Under the pieces are notes generated by a model. It worked only from the letters and a program-made list of their open reading frames with translations, ran no database searches and was not told the DNA's origin. A stretch of DNA of 64,000 nucleotides from Xanthobacter autotrophicus Py2 (GTDB taxonomy: Bacteria; Pseudomonadota; Alphaproteobacteria; Rhizobiales; Xanthobacteraceae): the NCBI GenBank assembly GCA_000017645.1, contig CP000781.1, forward strand, positions 620,001 through 684,000, written 5' to 3'. A program made the translations under genes and the position numbers. Shown here piece after piece: positions 32,693 through 42,211 of this stretch (position 1 is its first letter; every line of letters starts with the position of its first letter).

Positions 32693-33832
32693 ATGGCAGC
32701 ACAGCACCGCTCTCCGCAACCCGGCAGACAGCTTGAGCTGTTCCGCGCGCTCCCTGGCGCATTCGCGCCCCGCGATGCGCAGGATCTCATGGCCTATCCC
32801 TTCTTCTCCCTCGCCAAAACCCACCGTGTCGCCCCCATCGATTTTATCTCCGGCGACATCGCGATCCGGGTCGAGGCGGTGCCCGACCATGGCATGGCCA
32901 CCATCTGGGATGCGGATATCCTGATCTGGGCGGCCAGCCAGATCGTCGAGGCCCGTGATGCGGGACTGCGCACCTCCCGCTTCATGGCGGCAACGCCCTA
33001 TGAGATCCTCCGGTTCGTGGGCCGGGGCACCTCGCTCAGGGACTATCAGCGCCTGAAGGCCGCCCTGGACCGCCTGCAGTCCACCACGGTCTCCACATCC
33101 ATCCGCCAGAGAACGGAGGGCCGGCGCCACCGCTTCTCCTGGATCAATGAATGGAAGGAGCGCACGGACCGGGATGGCAAGCCCGCCGGGATCGAGCTCA
33201 TCGTCCCCGACTGGTTCTATTGCGCCATCGTCGAGGACGCGCTCGTCCTCACCATCGACCGGGCGTATTTCGACCTCACGGGCGGGCTGGAGCGCTGGCT
33301 CTACCGGATTGTGCGCAAGCATGGCGGGCGGCAGCGCCGGGGCTGGCGCTTCGATTTCCGCCACCTCCACCTTAAATCCGGCAGCCTCTCGCCCTTCAAG
33401 CGCTTCGCCTTCGAACTGCGCGACATCGTCCGCCGTCAGCCGTTGCCGGGCTACACCCTGTTCACGGAGGTGGAGATTGGCGGGCGGGTGCTTCTCACCT
33501 TCGAGCCGTCGGCGTCCTGTGGAAAAGCTGTGAAAGCCTTCGTGCCATCCGGAACCCGGACTGGCGTGCCATCGGGAACGGGCCTCCCGTGCCATCGGGA
33601 ACCGAAACAGGTCTCAAGCCCAGGTGATGAAAATGAAAATTGCGCCCCTAACTTAGAATCTAACATAGAGTCTAACCTTAAAAGGCGCGCAGGCGATGTG
33701 GATAACTGCCATCTCCCGTACACTTCTCAAGATGATGGTCTTCCGTCTTTCCGTAAAGACGGATTTCACGCTCCCGATCCTTTGACAGCAGGCGAAACGA
33801 TGCCTGCCGACACATCGGGAGCATCCCGATGA
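32693..33832 (+). CDS. repA: RepA-type replication initiator protein A
   Basis: A 379-residue protein of the replication-initiator-A family: QDLMAYPFFSLAKTHRVAPIDF, ATIWDADILIWAASQI, TPYEILRFVGRGTSLRDYQRL, YFDLTGGLERWLYRIVRKHGG. The C-terminal third is Ser/Pro-rich and contains the repeat VPSGT, encoded by DNA iterons (33541-33602), so the origin probably lies inside the gene. In ICEs this gives limited replication of the excised circle. It overlaps parA by 4 bases. Confidence 0.88.
   Translation: MAAQHRSPQPGRQLELFRALPGAFAPRDAQDLMAYPFFSLAKTHRVAPIDFISGDIAIRVEAVPDHGMATIWDADILIWAASQIVEARDAGLRTSRFMAATPYEILRFVGRGTSLRDYQRLKAALDRLQSTTVSTSIRQRTEGRRHRFSWINEWKERTDRDGKPAGIELIVPDWFYCAIVEDALVLTIDRAYFDLTGGLERWLYRIVRKHGGRQRRGWRFDFRHLHLKSGSLSPFKRFAFELRDIVRRQPLPGYTLFTEVEIGGRVLLTFEPSASCGKAVKAFVPSGTRTGVPSGTGLPCHREPKQVSSPGDENENCAPNLESNIESNLKRRAGDVDNCHLPYTSQDDGLPSFRKDGFHAPDPLTAGETMPADTSGASR
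33541..33602 (+). repeat. Three iterons inside the repA gene
   Basis: CGTGCCATCSGGAAC repeated at 33541-33555, 33565-33579 and 33588-33602, spaced 24 and 23 bases apart, about two helical turns. The first copy has C where the others have G. They encode part of the RepA tail. Regular helical spacing suggests RepA binding sites and an origin. Confidence 0.65.
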
Positions 33833-34482
33833 TCGTCGCGCTGCTCAACCAGAAGGGCGGCGTCGGCAAGACGACGCTCGCCCTTCATCTCGCCGGCGCG
33901 TGGGCGAGCCGCGGCCAACGTGTCACGCTCATTGACGCGGACCCGCAGGGCTCGGCCCTGGACTGGTCGCAGCAGCGCAGCCGCGAGGGTCTTCCGCGCC
34001 TGTTCGGCGTCGTCGGCCTCGCCCGCGATACGCTGCACCGGGAAGCACCCGAGCTGGCACGCGATGCCGACATGGTCGTCATCGACGGACCGCCCCGCGT
34101 CGCCGGCCTGATGCGCTCAGCCTTGCTCGCCGCCGATCTGGTCCTGATCCCGGTTCAGCCATCACCGCTCGATGGATGGGCGTCCGCGGAGATGCTCGCC
34201 CTCCTGAACGAGGCGCGCATCTATCGACCAGAGCTTGTCGCGCGCTTCGTGCTGAATCGATGCGGCGCCCGCACCGTGCTCGCCCGCGAGACCGCCGAGA
34301 CGCTGGCGGATCACGATCCGCCCGTGCTCGCGAGCACTGTCGGCCAGCGCGTCGCCTTCGCCATGTCCGCCCAGTCCGGACGGCTCGTCGGCGAGTTCGA
34401 CGAGGGTGGGCCAGCAGCGCGGGAGATCATTGCGCTCTCCGCCGAGATCGCCGGCCTCGCCGGTTCGAGATCTACGCCATGA
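33829..34482 (+). CDS. parA: ParA-family partition ATPase
   Basis: A 217-residue ParA/MinD ATPase. Deviant Walker A KGGVGKTT with preceding LLNQ, Walker A' TLIDADPQGSALDW and Walker B MVVIDGPP are all present. The short length, with no N-terminal HTH, is that of the ParA type linked to small RHH partners. It overlaps repA and the next gene by 4 bases each. It should position or segregate the excised element. Confidence 0.92.
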   Translation: MIVALLNQKGGVGKTTLALHLAGAWASRGQRVTLIDADPQGSALDWSQQRSREGLPRLFGVVGLARDTLHREAPELARDADMVVIDGPPRVAGLMRSALLAADLVLIPVQPSPLDGWASAEMLALLNEARIYRPELVARFVLNRCGARTVLARETAETLADHDPPVLASTVGQRVAFAMSAQSGRLVGEFDEGGPAAREIIALSAEIAGLAGSRSTP

Positions 34483-34733
34483 CCCGGCAACGAACACGCA
34501 AGGGCTTTGCCGCGCGTCCGGCCGATCCAGAGCACTGGATCAAGGCGGCCGACACGAGGCCGGTTGGCCATGGATCAGCCGAAGCCTTCACCGCGCGGCT
34601 CACCATCGACATCACGGCCGACCTGCGCGGGCGCATCAAGATCGCCGCCTTCGGACGCGGCCAGACCGTCGCGGACATGCTCCGCGAGCTCCTCACCCGT
34701 GAATTTCCTCCCACCTCAGGAGAGGCGTCATGA
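34479..34733 (+). CDS. Small ribbon-helix-helix-like partner of ParA
   Basis: An 84-residue basic protein (FTARLTIDITADLRGRIKIA followed by AFGRGQTVADMLRELLTREF), a ribbon-helix-helix pattern: a beta strand then two helices. It overlaps parA by 4 bases (ATGA). By position it is the likely DNA-binding partner of the ParA ATPase. Confidence 0.75.
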   Translation: MTRQRTRKGFAARPADPEHWIKAADTRPVGHGSAEAFTARLTIDITADLRGRIKIAAFGRGQTVADMLRELLTREFPPTSGEAS

Positions 34734-35260
34734 TCAGTTCGTCGGTGTCACCCTCCATTGCGAAGCAGGTCGCTCCGTCACCGGCCGCGCCGACCGCAGA
34801 TCCGCTCACCCATGTGGAGCTGACCTGGATCGAGAAACGGATCGAGAACTGGATCCGCTTCGGCCGGCCGGTCCATGCGCAGACCCTCGACCGCAGCCGC
34901 CGCATCGTTTCCTTCGCTCCAGGCGCCATCTTCGCGTTCGTCCGATGGGCGGCGAACGACTTCGGCACCGTGGTGTCGCGCATCGACATCGTGCGGGCCG
35001 TGGCGCCGGGCGAGGCCTATCAGACGCTGCCCTTCGTGCGCCCCGGCGGGGAGATCCTGTTGCGCGCCGATGGCTGGCTGAAGGTCGAGAAGGTGCTCCA
35101 GCACATGGATGCCGTCGATGCCCTCGGCATCCATGGGGCCGACGTGGCCCCGGATCACTGGCGGCATGTCCACAATCGCGTGGCGGCCGGCCACGCGCTC
35201 CGAACCTACACGGTCGAGCGCCATCAGGCCTGGCTCAAGCGGCGGGAGTGCGAACAATGA
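34730..35260 (+). CDS. DUF2840 protein
   Basis: A 176-residue protein (LTHVELTWIEKRIENWIRFG, RIVSFAPGAIFAFVRWAANDFGT, RADGWLKVEKVLQHMDAVDALGI), a typical DUF2840 member. It is always found between parA-type genes and traF in these ICEs, overlapping both by 4 bases here. Function unknown; a role in transfer is implied by the linkage. Confidence 0.88.
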   Translation: MISSSVSPSIAKQVAPSPAAPTADPLTHVELTWIEKRIENWIRFGRPVHAQTLDRSRRIVSFAPGAIFAFVRWAANDFGTVVSRIDIVRAVAPGEAYQTLPFVRPGGEILLRADGWLKVEKVLQHMDAVDALGIHGADVAPDHWRHVHNRVAAGHALRTYTVERHQAWLKRRECEQ

Positions 35261-35802
35261 CCCGCTTCGGCACTGTGATGGTGACGTATTTCTCCGTGAT
35301 GGGGGTCGCGGCGGCCTCCTTCGTTCCGACACCGCTGAAGCTGGTGTGGAACGTCTCCGCCAGCGCACCCATCGGGCTCTATGCCATCGAGCCGGCGCGC
35401 AGGCTCGAGGTCACGGATCTCCTCGCCATTACGCCCCCGGCGGCACTCGACCGCTTCCTGGTGGCGCGCGGCTATGTGGGGGCTGGTGTGCCGCTGATGA
35501 AGCGCGTGGCGGCGCTTCCCGGCCAGGAGGTCTGCCGCACAAACCGCACCATCACGGTCGATGGCGTCGCCTATGGCGAAGCGGTGGAGCGCGACCGCAT
35601 GGGACGACCCCTACCAGTCTGGCGCGGCTGCCGGCGCATCGCCGCAGGCGAGCTCTTCCTCATGAATTTCAACGTGCCCGACAGCCTCGACGGACGCTAC
35701 TTCGGGCCGCTGCCGGCCAGCACCGTGATCGGCCACGCTGTGCCGCTCTACACCGATGAGGCCGGAGACGGACACTTCGTCTGGCGCGCACCGACGCGCT
35801 GA
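35257..35802 (+). CDS. traF: TraF, signal-peptidase-like S26 protease
   Basis: A 181-residue protein with an N-terminal membrane segment (MVTYFSVMGVAAASFV). The S26 catalytic Ser is in SASAPIGLYAI, and the Lys in PLMKRVAALPGQEVC; FLMNFNVPDSLDGRYFGPLP follows. TraF matures and cyclises TrbC-type pilin in Trb systems. The pilin gene itself lies 15 kb away at 50236. It is coupled to the DUF2840 gene by an ATGA overlap. Confidence 0.9.
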   Translation: MTRFGTVMVTYFSVMGVAAASFVPTPLKLVWNVSASAPIGLYAIEPARRLEVTDLLAITPPAALDRFLVARGYVGAGVPLMKRVAALPGQEVCRTNRTITVDGVAYGEAVERDRMGRPLPVWRGCRRIAAGELFLMNFNVPDSLDGRYFGPLPASTVIGHAVPLYTDEAGDGHFVWRAPTR

Positions 35803-35843
35803 GCGCGGCCGAGCAAAACCACCATCAGCTTCGAGAGGCCATC

Positions 35844-36629
35844 ATGCTGCAGGCGGATTTGTTCCTGCGTGTCCGTCCCCCGACGGACAAATCAAAAAGA
35901 GCGCGCGCCCACCGCGGCGCGATCGTCTTTATTCTCCTTTCCGGAATGCCTTTCGGCTGGGCGAGTGCTGCCCTGTCGGCAGAGGCTTCGGCAACACACA
36001 AGCTGCCGGTACCGAGCGAACCCTACGCGGATCTCATCGCGGAAGCGGCGGAGCGCTTCGACATTCCCTCCGTCTGGATCCGAAGCGTGATGCGCGCGGA
36101 AAGCGATGGCGCTGCGCGCGCGACATCGCCGAAGGGCGCCATGGGGCTGATGCAGATCATGCCCGAGACCTGGGCCGAACTGCGCATTCATTACGGCCTC
36201 GGCGACGATCCCTATGACCCGTACGACAACATAATGGCCGGTGCGGCTCATCTGCGGGAGCTGTTCGACCGCTACGGCAACCCCGGCTTCCTCGCCGCCT
36301 ACAATGCCGGGGCAGGACGCTATGATGCAGCTCGGAAGGAGCGACCCCTGCCGGTGGAGACGCGCGCCTATGTCGACAAGCTGGCGTCGGACATCGCGCA
36401 CCGTGAAACCGAGCACGACGCGCGGAAGCTGTCCGCTCCTCCGGCGGTCGAAGCGGCATCCTGGGCCCGGTCTTCGATCTTCGCCGTGCCGCCGATCCGG
36501 GTGCCGGCTGCCGATCCGGTGTCACCCGATCGTGCACAGCCGGTGCCTGACGTGCGCGATGTCTCAGCCATCGTTCCGCAGTCTGATGGGCTGTTCGTCG
36601 CTCGCGGCGGCACGGGAGGCACGCCATGA
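35844..36629 (+). CDS. Lytic transglycosylase (SLT family)
   Basis: A 261-residue secreted muramidase. An N-terminal signal segment (GAIVFILLSGMPFGWASAAL) precedes the SLT domain: WIRSVMRAESDGAA with catalytic Glu, SPKGAMGLMQIMPETWAEL, DPYDNIMAGAAHLRELFDRYG, FLAAYNAGAGRY. It opens peptidoglycan for the conjugation channel. The C-terminal 80 residues are Pro/Ala-rich. Its stop overlaps the next small frame by 4 bases. Confidence 0.9.
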   Translation: MLQADLFLRVRPPTDKSKRARAHRGAIVFILLSGMPFGWASAALSAEASATHKLPVPSEPYADLIAEAAERFDIPSVWIRSVMRAESDGAARATSPKGAMGLMQIMPETWAELRIHYGLGDDPYDPYDNIMAGAAHLRELFDRYGNPGFLAAYNAGAGRYDAARKERPLPVETRAYVDKLASDIAHRETEHDARKLSAPPAVEAASWARSSIFAVPPIRVPAADPVSPDRAQPVPDVRDVSAIVPQSDGLFVARGGTGGTP

Positions 36630-36820
36630 CGACGATCGGGCGTATTCGCACCCTGTCGGGCTCTCTCGTGGTCGGTCGCAGGTCCGGAGGGGAGACGCAG
36701 GAAACAACCGATCGATTGCCGCCCGTAATCGGCAGGACGGTTCCCCGCCGAAGAGCGCGCCACCAACAGCTTCGCCGCCCGGTAAAATCTCCCGCGTTAC
36801 GCAACGCAGGAGGCGGGTGA
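36626..36820 (+). CDS. Small frame coupled to the transglycosylase, probably truncated
   Basis: A 64-residue frame beginning MTTIGRIRTLSGSLVVGRRS in an ATGA overlap with the transglycosylase stop. The first 20 residues look genuine and the rest is Arg-rich. It runs into the IS110-type transposase start, so a longer gene may have been cut by that insertion. No family recognised. Confidence 0.3.
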   Translation: MTTIGRIRTLSGSLVVGRRSGGETQETTDRLPPVIGRTVPRRRARHQQLRRPVKSPALRNAGGG

Positions 36821-37908
36821 TGGACTTCTTTTGCGGGCTGGACGTGGCCATCGAGGAGACGGCGGTGTGCGTCGTCGATGATCGCGGTGAAGTACATCTG
36901 ACGGTGAAGGTGGCGACCGAGCCGGAGGCGTTGCTGGCGGTGCTGAAGCCCTTCGTTGGGCGATTGAAGCGTGTCGGCCACGAGGCCGGCTCGCTGTCGC
37001 CCTGGCTCCATCCCGAGCTCAAGAAGCTCGGCCTGCCGGCGATCTGCCTGGAGACGCAGCATGTGCGGGCCGCGATGTCGGCCCAGCGCAACAAGACCGA
37101 CGCAGCGGACGCCCTCGGGATCGCCCACATCATGCGCACAGGCTGGTTCCGCCAGGCGCACGTGAAGACGGAAAGCTGCTACCGGATGCGCCTGCTGCTG
37201 ACGCATCGACGCAACCTGAAGCGCAAGTTCCTCGATCTCGAGAACGCCATCCGCCACTCGCTGAAGAGCTTCGGGATCAAGCTCGGTGGCACCTCGCGCG
37301 GCAAGTTCGACCAGGCGGTGCGGGAGGCGGTGGCCGACGATCCGCTGTCCTGCGAGCTCATGGACGCCATGCTGTCGGCGCGCGCCGCGCTGTGGAAGGA
37401 GTATTGCCGGCTGCACGATCTCGTCGTGAAGCTGGTGGCGCAAAGCGAGCTGTGCCGGCGCTTCATGGCGATCCCAGGCGTCGGGCCGGTGACGGCGCTC
37501 AGCTTCATGACGGCGATCGACGACCCGTCCCGCTTCCGCCGCTCGCGCGACGTTGCCGCCTATTTCGGGCTGACGTCCAGGCGATGGCAGTCGGGCACAT
37601 CGATCGACGTGCAGGGGCGTATCTCAAAGGCTGGGGACTCTGATGTGCGCCGCGCGCTCTACGAGGCGGCATCGGGACTGCTGACCCGCTTCAAGGGCAA
37701 GGACAAGGTGAAGGCCTGGGGCCAGGAGATCGCCAAGCGCTCCTGCCATCGCAAGGCGTGCGTCGCCGTGGCCCGCAAACTGGCCGTCATCATGCACGCC
37801 ATGTGGAGCGACGGCACCTTCTATCTCGGCGATCCGGCAGCGAGCACTGCCGACGCCGCGCAGCGGGCGCACACCAAGGATCGCAAGCTCCTGGGAGCCC
37901 ACCGATGA
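36820..37908 (+). mobile_element. IS110-family transposase gene
   Basis: A 362-residue DEDD transposase. The N-terminal RuvC-like domain starts MDFFCGLDVAIEETAVCVVD with the first Asp; later HEAGSLSPWL and NKTDAADALGIA give the remaining acidic residues. The C-terminal Transposase_20 domain carries IPGVGPVTALSFMTAI and SRDVAAYFGLTSRRWQSG, which hold the catalytic Ser region. IS110 elements lack clear inverted repeats and target duplications, so its ends are not set. It separates the transglycosylase from the relaxase region. Confidence 0.88.
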
Positions 37909-38463
37909 GCAACTTGCTGACACGAGACATGCAGCGCGCCCGCAACTGACGGACGCCATTCTGAACATGGAGATCCGCCCTCGGCGGATGAGGACCGATG
38001 CAGACCAGGACCGACGGAACGCACGTTATCTTGCCTGCGGCTGTGCCGATCGGAAGACGGCCGGACCGCGCTCGATTGCCTGTGACGATGCTCCGTCAAT
38101 CCGATGGAAAAGTGCGCCGCGACGGTTCGAGCGCTGCCGACGTGCAGCCGGAACACCCCGTCGCAGAGCGCGGAGGAGTGCAAGGCGCATCGGAACTCGA
38201 AGCCCGCGAGCGGAGGCGTGCCGTGGCGAACAGCATAGTATATTCTCGCATCGGGAAGGATGAACGACGATGTCCGCAAGAGCAGTGGAAATACGACCGA
38301 TTAGGAGGGCGAGATAAAAGGGCGCAGGGTGCGCTGCGGTCGGGCGGTTGTTTTTGCGCGGGAATTTTCAGCCAAACGCACCTTGCGCCGCTGCTTGGCA
38401 ATGTGCGCAGAACACTCAAGCCCTTGGTCCTGTTTGCCTTTTCGCACCCTACAGGGGCGCGCC
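37909..38463. other. Noncoding region between IS110 and relaxase, candidate oriT
   Basis: Open frames here give Arg-rich peptides and none is convincing. The first part includes the IS110 right end. An inverted repeat GGCGCAGGGTGCG (38321-38333) / CGCACCTTGCGCC (38377-38389), 12 of 13 matches, stands about 75 bases before the relaxase start, the usual place of an oriT. The segment between is T-rich (TTGTTTTT at about 38348). Confidence 0.45.
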
Positions 38464-40203
38464 ATGGCCGATGACCGGGAATTCCGCGTCCGACCGGGTC
38501 GTATCCGCTCGACCCGCGCCCAGCGCGCCCGCCCCTTCATCGCCCAGGCCCTCGCGGCGGCCCAGAAGGCCGGCGGGCACGTGTCTCGATCCGGCCGCAT
38601 CTCCTCCGGTGCCCGCTCGCGATTCGGCCGGGGCAGGGCGGCGAGCATCGTCGCCAATCGCCTGCTCACTGGGCGCTCACGCGTCGTCGTCATCAAGACC
38701 CGCGTGGTTCGGCACACGGCGCGGGCAGCACCGCTGACCGCGCACCTCAGCTACCTGCGCCGGGAGGGCGTGACCCGGGACGGGGAGAAGGCGCGCCTGT
38801 TCGGGCCGGGCACCGAGGAGGGGGACGGCCGCGCCTTCGCCGAGCGATGCGCCGACGATCGGCACCACTTCCGCTTCATCGTGTCTCCCGAGGATGCGGC
38901 GGACATGGCCGACCTCCGGTCCTTCGCCGACGACCTCGTGGGGCGGATGGAGAAGGACCTCGGCACGAAGCTGGATTGGGTCGGGGTCGACCACTGGAAC
39001 ACGGATAATCCCCACCTCCACATATTGGTGCGGGGCCGGACCGATGACGGCCAGGACCTCGTCATCTCCCGTGACTACATCAAGGAGGGCATGCGCGCCC
39101 GTGCGCAGGCTCTCGTCACCCAGGAGCTGGGGCCGCGCACCGACCTCGACATCCACCGCGCCGTCGAGCGGCAGGTGGAGGCGGAGGGCTGGACCCAGCT
39201 CGACCGCCAATTGCTCCGGGACCAGCGCGAGGCCGGCATCATCGACGTGGCGCGCGACGCCGATGGCGGGCCGGACGCTTTCCTGCCGATGAAGGTGGGC
39301 CGGCTGCGCAAGCTCGAGACCCTCGGCCTCGCGGACGAGATCGGCCCCGGCCAATGGGTCATCGACGAGAAGGCTGAGGCGACACTGCGCGCTCTTGACG
39401 ACCGCGGCGACATCATCAAGCGGATACACCGGGCTCTCACCGCCCAGGGGATCGAGCGGGGCCCCGCAAGCTATGTGCTTGCCGGCGAGAGCCTGGATGC
39501 TCCCGTCATCGGCCGTCTCGTCGATCGCGGCCTCGATGATGAGTTGAAGGGCACGGCCTATGCCGTCGTCGACGGCGTGGATGGGCGTACCCACCACATC
39601 CGGCTGCCCGACCTCGATGCGGCAGGCGACGGCGCGCCCGGCGCCATCGTGGAGCTTCGGCGGTTCGAGGACGGGCGCGGCCAGCAGCGGGTCGCGCTGG
39701 CCGTCCGCTCCGACCTTGACATCGAACGCCAGGTCACGGCTTCGGGCGCCACCTGGCTCGACCGGCAGGCGCTCAGCCGCGCGCCGGCATCGCTCTCCGA
39801 AGGCGGCTTCGGCGCCGAGGTGCGTGAGGCTATGGAACGCCGCGCCGACCATCTGGTCCGGGAGGGGTTGGCCGAGCGCCACGGCCAGCGTGTCACCTTC
39901 GCCCGGGACCTGATCGAGACTTTGCGCCGGCGGGAAGTGGACGCGCTGGGCGAGAAGCTCTCCGGGGAGACGGGGCAGCCTTTCAACCGATCAGGATCGG
40001 GACACTATGTCTCCGGCACCTATCGCCAGCGCTTCGCGCTCGCCTCTGGCCGCTTCGCCATGATCGACGACGGCCTCGGCTTCCAGCTCGTGCCCTGGAC
40101 GCCGTCCCTCGAGAAGCAGCTCGGCAAGCACATCTCCGGCGTCGCCCGCTCAGACGGCGGCATCGACTGGTCCTTCGGCCGCAAGCGCGGCCTCGGCCTC
40201 TAA
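38464..40203 (+). CDS. rlxS: Relaxase/mobilization nuclease, DUF3363 (RlxS type)
   Basis: A 579-residue relaxase. A basic N-terminus (RVRPGRIRSTRAQRARPFI) leads to HHFRFIVSPEDAADM and WVGVDHWNTDNPHLHILVRG, which carries the HxH metal site (H and H of PHLHILV), and then VISRDYIKEGMRARAQALV. The C-terminal half is DUF3363 with ATWLDRQ and GRFAMIDDGLGFQLVPW. It would nick the element at oriT and lead the strand through the TraG/Trb channel. It is followed 23 bases later by traG. Confidence 0.9.
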   Translation: MADDREFRVRPGRIRSTRAQRARPFIAQALAAAQKAGGHVSRSGRISSGARSRFGRGRAASIVANRLLTGRSRVVVIKTRVVRHTARAAPLTAHLSYLRREGVTRDGEKARLFGPGTEEGDGRAFAERCADDRHHFRFIVSPEDAADMADLRSFADDLVGRMEKDLGTKLDWVGVDHWNTDNPHLHILVRGRTDDGQDLVISRDYIKEGMRARAQALVTQELGPRTDLDIHRAVERQVEAEGWTQLDRQLLRDQREAGIIDVARDADGGPDAFLPMKVGRLRKLETLGLADEIGPGQWVIDEKAEATLRALDDRGDIIKRIHRALTAQGIERGPASYVLAGESLDAPVIGRLVDRGLDDELKGTAYAVVDGVDGRTHHIRLPDLDAAGDGAPGAIVELRRFEDGRGQQRVALAVRSDLDIERQVTASGATWLDRQALSRAPASLSEGGFGAEVREAMERRADHLVREGLAERHGQRVTFARDLIETLRRREVDALGEKLSGETGQPFNRSGSGHYVSGTYRQRFALASGRFAMIDDGLGFQLVPWTPSLEKQLGKHISGVARSDGGIDWSFGRKRGLGL

Positions 40204-40226
40204 CTTGCTAATCACTGGAGCACCGC

Positions 40227-42206
40227 ATGTCCGCGACCAAGATCCTTTGGGGCCAGATCCTCCTTGTCCTCGCCATCGTGCTCGCCACCACCTGGGGCGC
40301 CACGCAGGTCGTGGCCTGGCGGCTGGGCTTCCAGGACCAACTGGGACCGCCCTGGTTCCTGATGGGGCCCTGGGCCGTCTACCCTCCGCCCGCTTTCTTC
40401 TGGTGGTGGTATTTTTACGACGCCTATGCGCCGGCCATCTTCGTTGAGGGGGCGATCATCGCCGCCTCGGGTGGGTTCCTGTCCATCGCCGCCGCCATCG
40501 GGCTTTCGGTGTGGCGGGCGCGGGAAGCGAAGCGCGTCGAGACCTATGGCTCCGCCCGCTGGGCCGAGCCGGACGAGATCCGGTCAGCCGGACTGCTCGG
40601 GCCCGATGGCGTGGTGCTGGGGCGCCATGGTCGGGACTATCTGCGCCATGACGGACCGGAGCACGTTTTGTGCTTCGCACCGACCCGGTCGGGCAAGGGC
40701 GTCGGCCTCGTCGTACCCTCGCTGCTCACCTGGCCCGGCTCGGCCATCGTCCACGACATCAAGGGCGAGAACTGGCAGCTCACCGCAGGCTTCCGGGCGC
40801 GGCACGGGCGGGTGTTGCTGTTCGACCCCACCAATGTGCGGTCCTCCGCCTACAATCCCCTGCTGGAGGTCCGCCGCGGGGAATGGGAGGTGCGGGACGT
40901 CCAGAACATTGCCGACATCCTGGTGGACCCGGAAGGCTCCCTGGAAAAGCGCAACCACTGGGAGAAGACCAGCCACGCCCTCCTCGTGGGCGCCATCCTC
41001 CATGTGCTCTATGCCGAGCGGGACAAGACCCTGGCCGGTGTCGCCGCCTTCCTCTCCGATCCCCGGCGGCCCATCGAGACGACGCTCGCGGCCATGATGA
41101 CGACGGCGCACCTCGGGGAGGCGGGTCCCCATCCGGTGATCGCCAGCGCCGCCCGCGAGCTGCTCAACAAGTCCGAGAACGAGCGGTCCGGCGTGCTCTC
41201 CACCGCCATGTCCTTCCTCGGGCTTTATCGTGATCCCGTGGTCGCGGAGGTGACCCGATGCTGCGACTGGCGTATCACCGACCTTGTGGCAGGTGCCCGG
41301 CCGACCACACTCTACCTCGTCGTGCCGCCGTCTGACATCAACCGGACCAAGCCGCTTATTCGGCTGATCCTGAACCAGGTTGGTCGCCGCCTCACTGAGG
41401 ACCTGCAGGCGAAGGCCGGTCGCCACCGGCTTCTCCTGATGCTGGACGAGTTCCCCGCGCTCGGGCGGCTCGACTTCTTCGAGAGCGCGCTCGCCTTCAT
41501 GGCGGGCTACGGGCTGAAGAGCTTCCTCATCGCCCAATCTCTGAACCAGATCGAGAAGGCCTACGGGCCGAACAACTCCATCCTCGACAACTGCCATGTG
41601 CGGGTGAGCTTCGCCACCAATGACGAGCGCACCGCCAAGCGCGTCTCCGATGCCCTCGGCACTGCCACCGAAATGAAGGCCATGAAGAACTATGCTGGCC
41701 ACCGACTCTCCCCCTGGCTTGGTCACCTCATGGTCTCCCGCTCGGAGACAGCCCGTCCGCTTCTGACGCCGGGCGAAGTGATGCAGCTTCCGCCCGCCGA
41801 CGAGATCGTCATGGTGGCCGGCACGCCGCCGATCCGGGCGAAGAAGGCGCGCTACTATGAGGATGAGCGGTTCAGGGAGCGGGTACTGCATCCGCCGGAG
41901 CTCTCGGCTCCTTGCGATCGCCAGACCGACGACTGGACGGTACTTCCGTTGCCCGCGCCATCGCAACTGAGCCTGATGGTCGAGGAAAGTGACGATGAGG
42001 ACACAACCGGCTCGGAGCAACGGCGCCAGCCGGAGCTTGCACGAGTAGAGACGGTGGAGACGTCGCAGCAAGTGCGGAACGAGTTCGAGATCGATCTGGT
42101 CGATGAGACTGAAGACGACGTGGCCCGGACCAGTCGCATGACGGGCGTCATGCAGGGCGTCGCGCGTCAGGTCTCGCTCGATCCCAATGATGGCATGGAG
42201 CTGTGA
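40227..42206 (+). CDS. traG: TraG/VirD4-type coupling protein
   Basis: A 659-residue type IV coupling ATPase. Two N-terminal membrane segments (ILLVLAIVLATTWGATQVVAW and AIIAASGGFLSIAAAIGLSVW) flank a short Trp-rich periplasmic loop. Walker A is APTRSGKGVGLVVP, Walker B LLLMLDEFPALG, with SFLIAQSLNQIEKAYG after it. It recruits the RlxS-DNA complex to the Trb channel. The last 90 residues are acidic and variable. Overlaps the small regulator gene region downstream. Confidence 0.93.
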   Translation: MSATKILWGQILLVLAIVLATTWGATQVVAWRLGFQDQLGPPWFLMGPWAVYPPPAFFWWWYFYDAYAPAIFVEGAIIAASGGFLSIAAAIGLSVWRAREAKRVETYGSARWAEPDEIRSAGLLGPDGVVLGRHGRDYLRHDGPEHVLCFAPTRSGKGVGLVVPSLLTWPGSAIVHDIKGENWQLTAGFRARHGRVLLFDPTNVRSSAYNPLLEVRRGEWEVRDVQNIADILVDPEGSLEKRNHWEKTSHALLVGAILHVLYAERDKTLAGVAAFLSDPRRPIETTLAAMMTTAHLGEAGPHPVIASAARELLNKSENERSGVLSTAMSFLGLYRDPVVAEVTRCCDWRITDLVAGARPTTLYLVVPPSDINRTKPLIRLILNQVGRRLTEDLQAKAGRHRLLLMLDEFPALGRLDFFESALAFMAGYGLKSFLIAQSLNQIEKAYGPNNSILDNCHVRVSFATNDERTAKRVSDALGTATEMKAMKNYAGHRLSPWLGHLMVSRSETARPLLTPGEVMQLPPADEIVMVAGTPPIRAKKARYYEDERFRERVLHPPELSAPCDRQTDDWTVLPLPAPSQLSLMVEESDDEDTTGSEQRRQPELARVETVETSQQVRNEFEIDLVDETEDDVARTSRMTGVMQGVARQVSLDPNDGMEL

Positions 42207-42211
42207 TAGCG

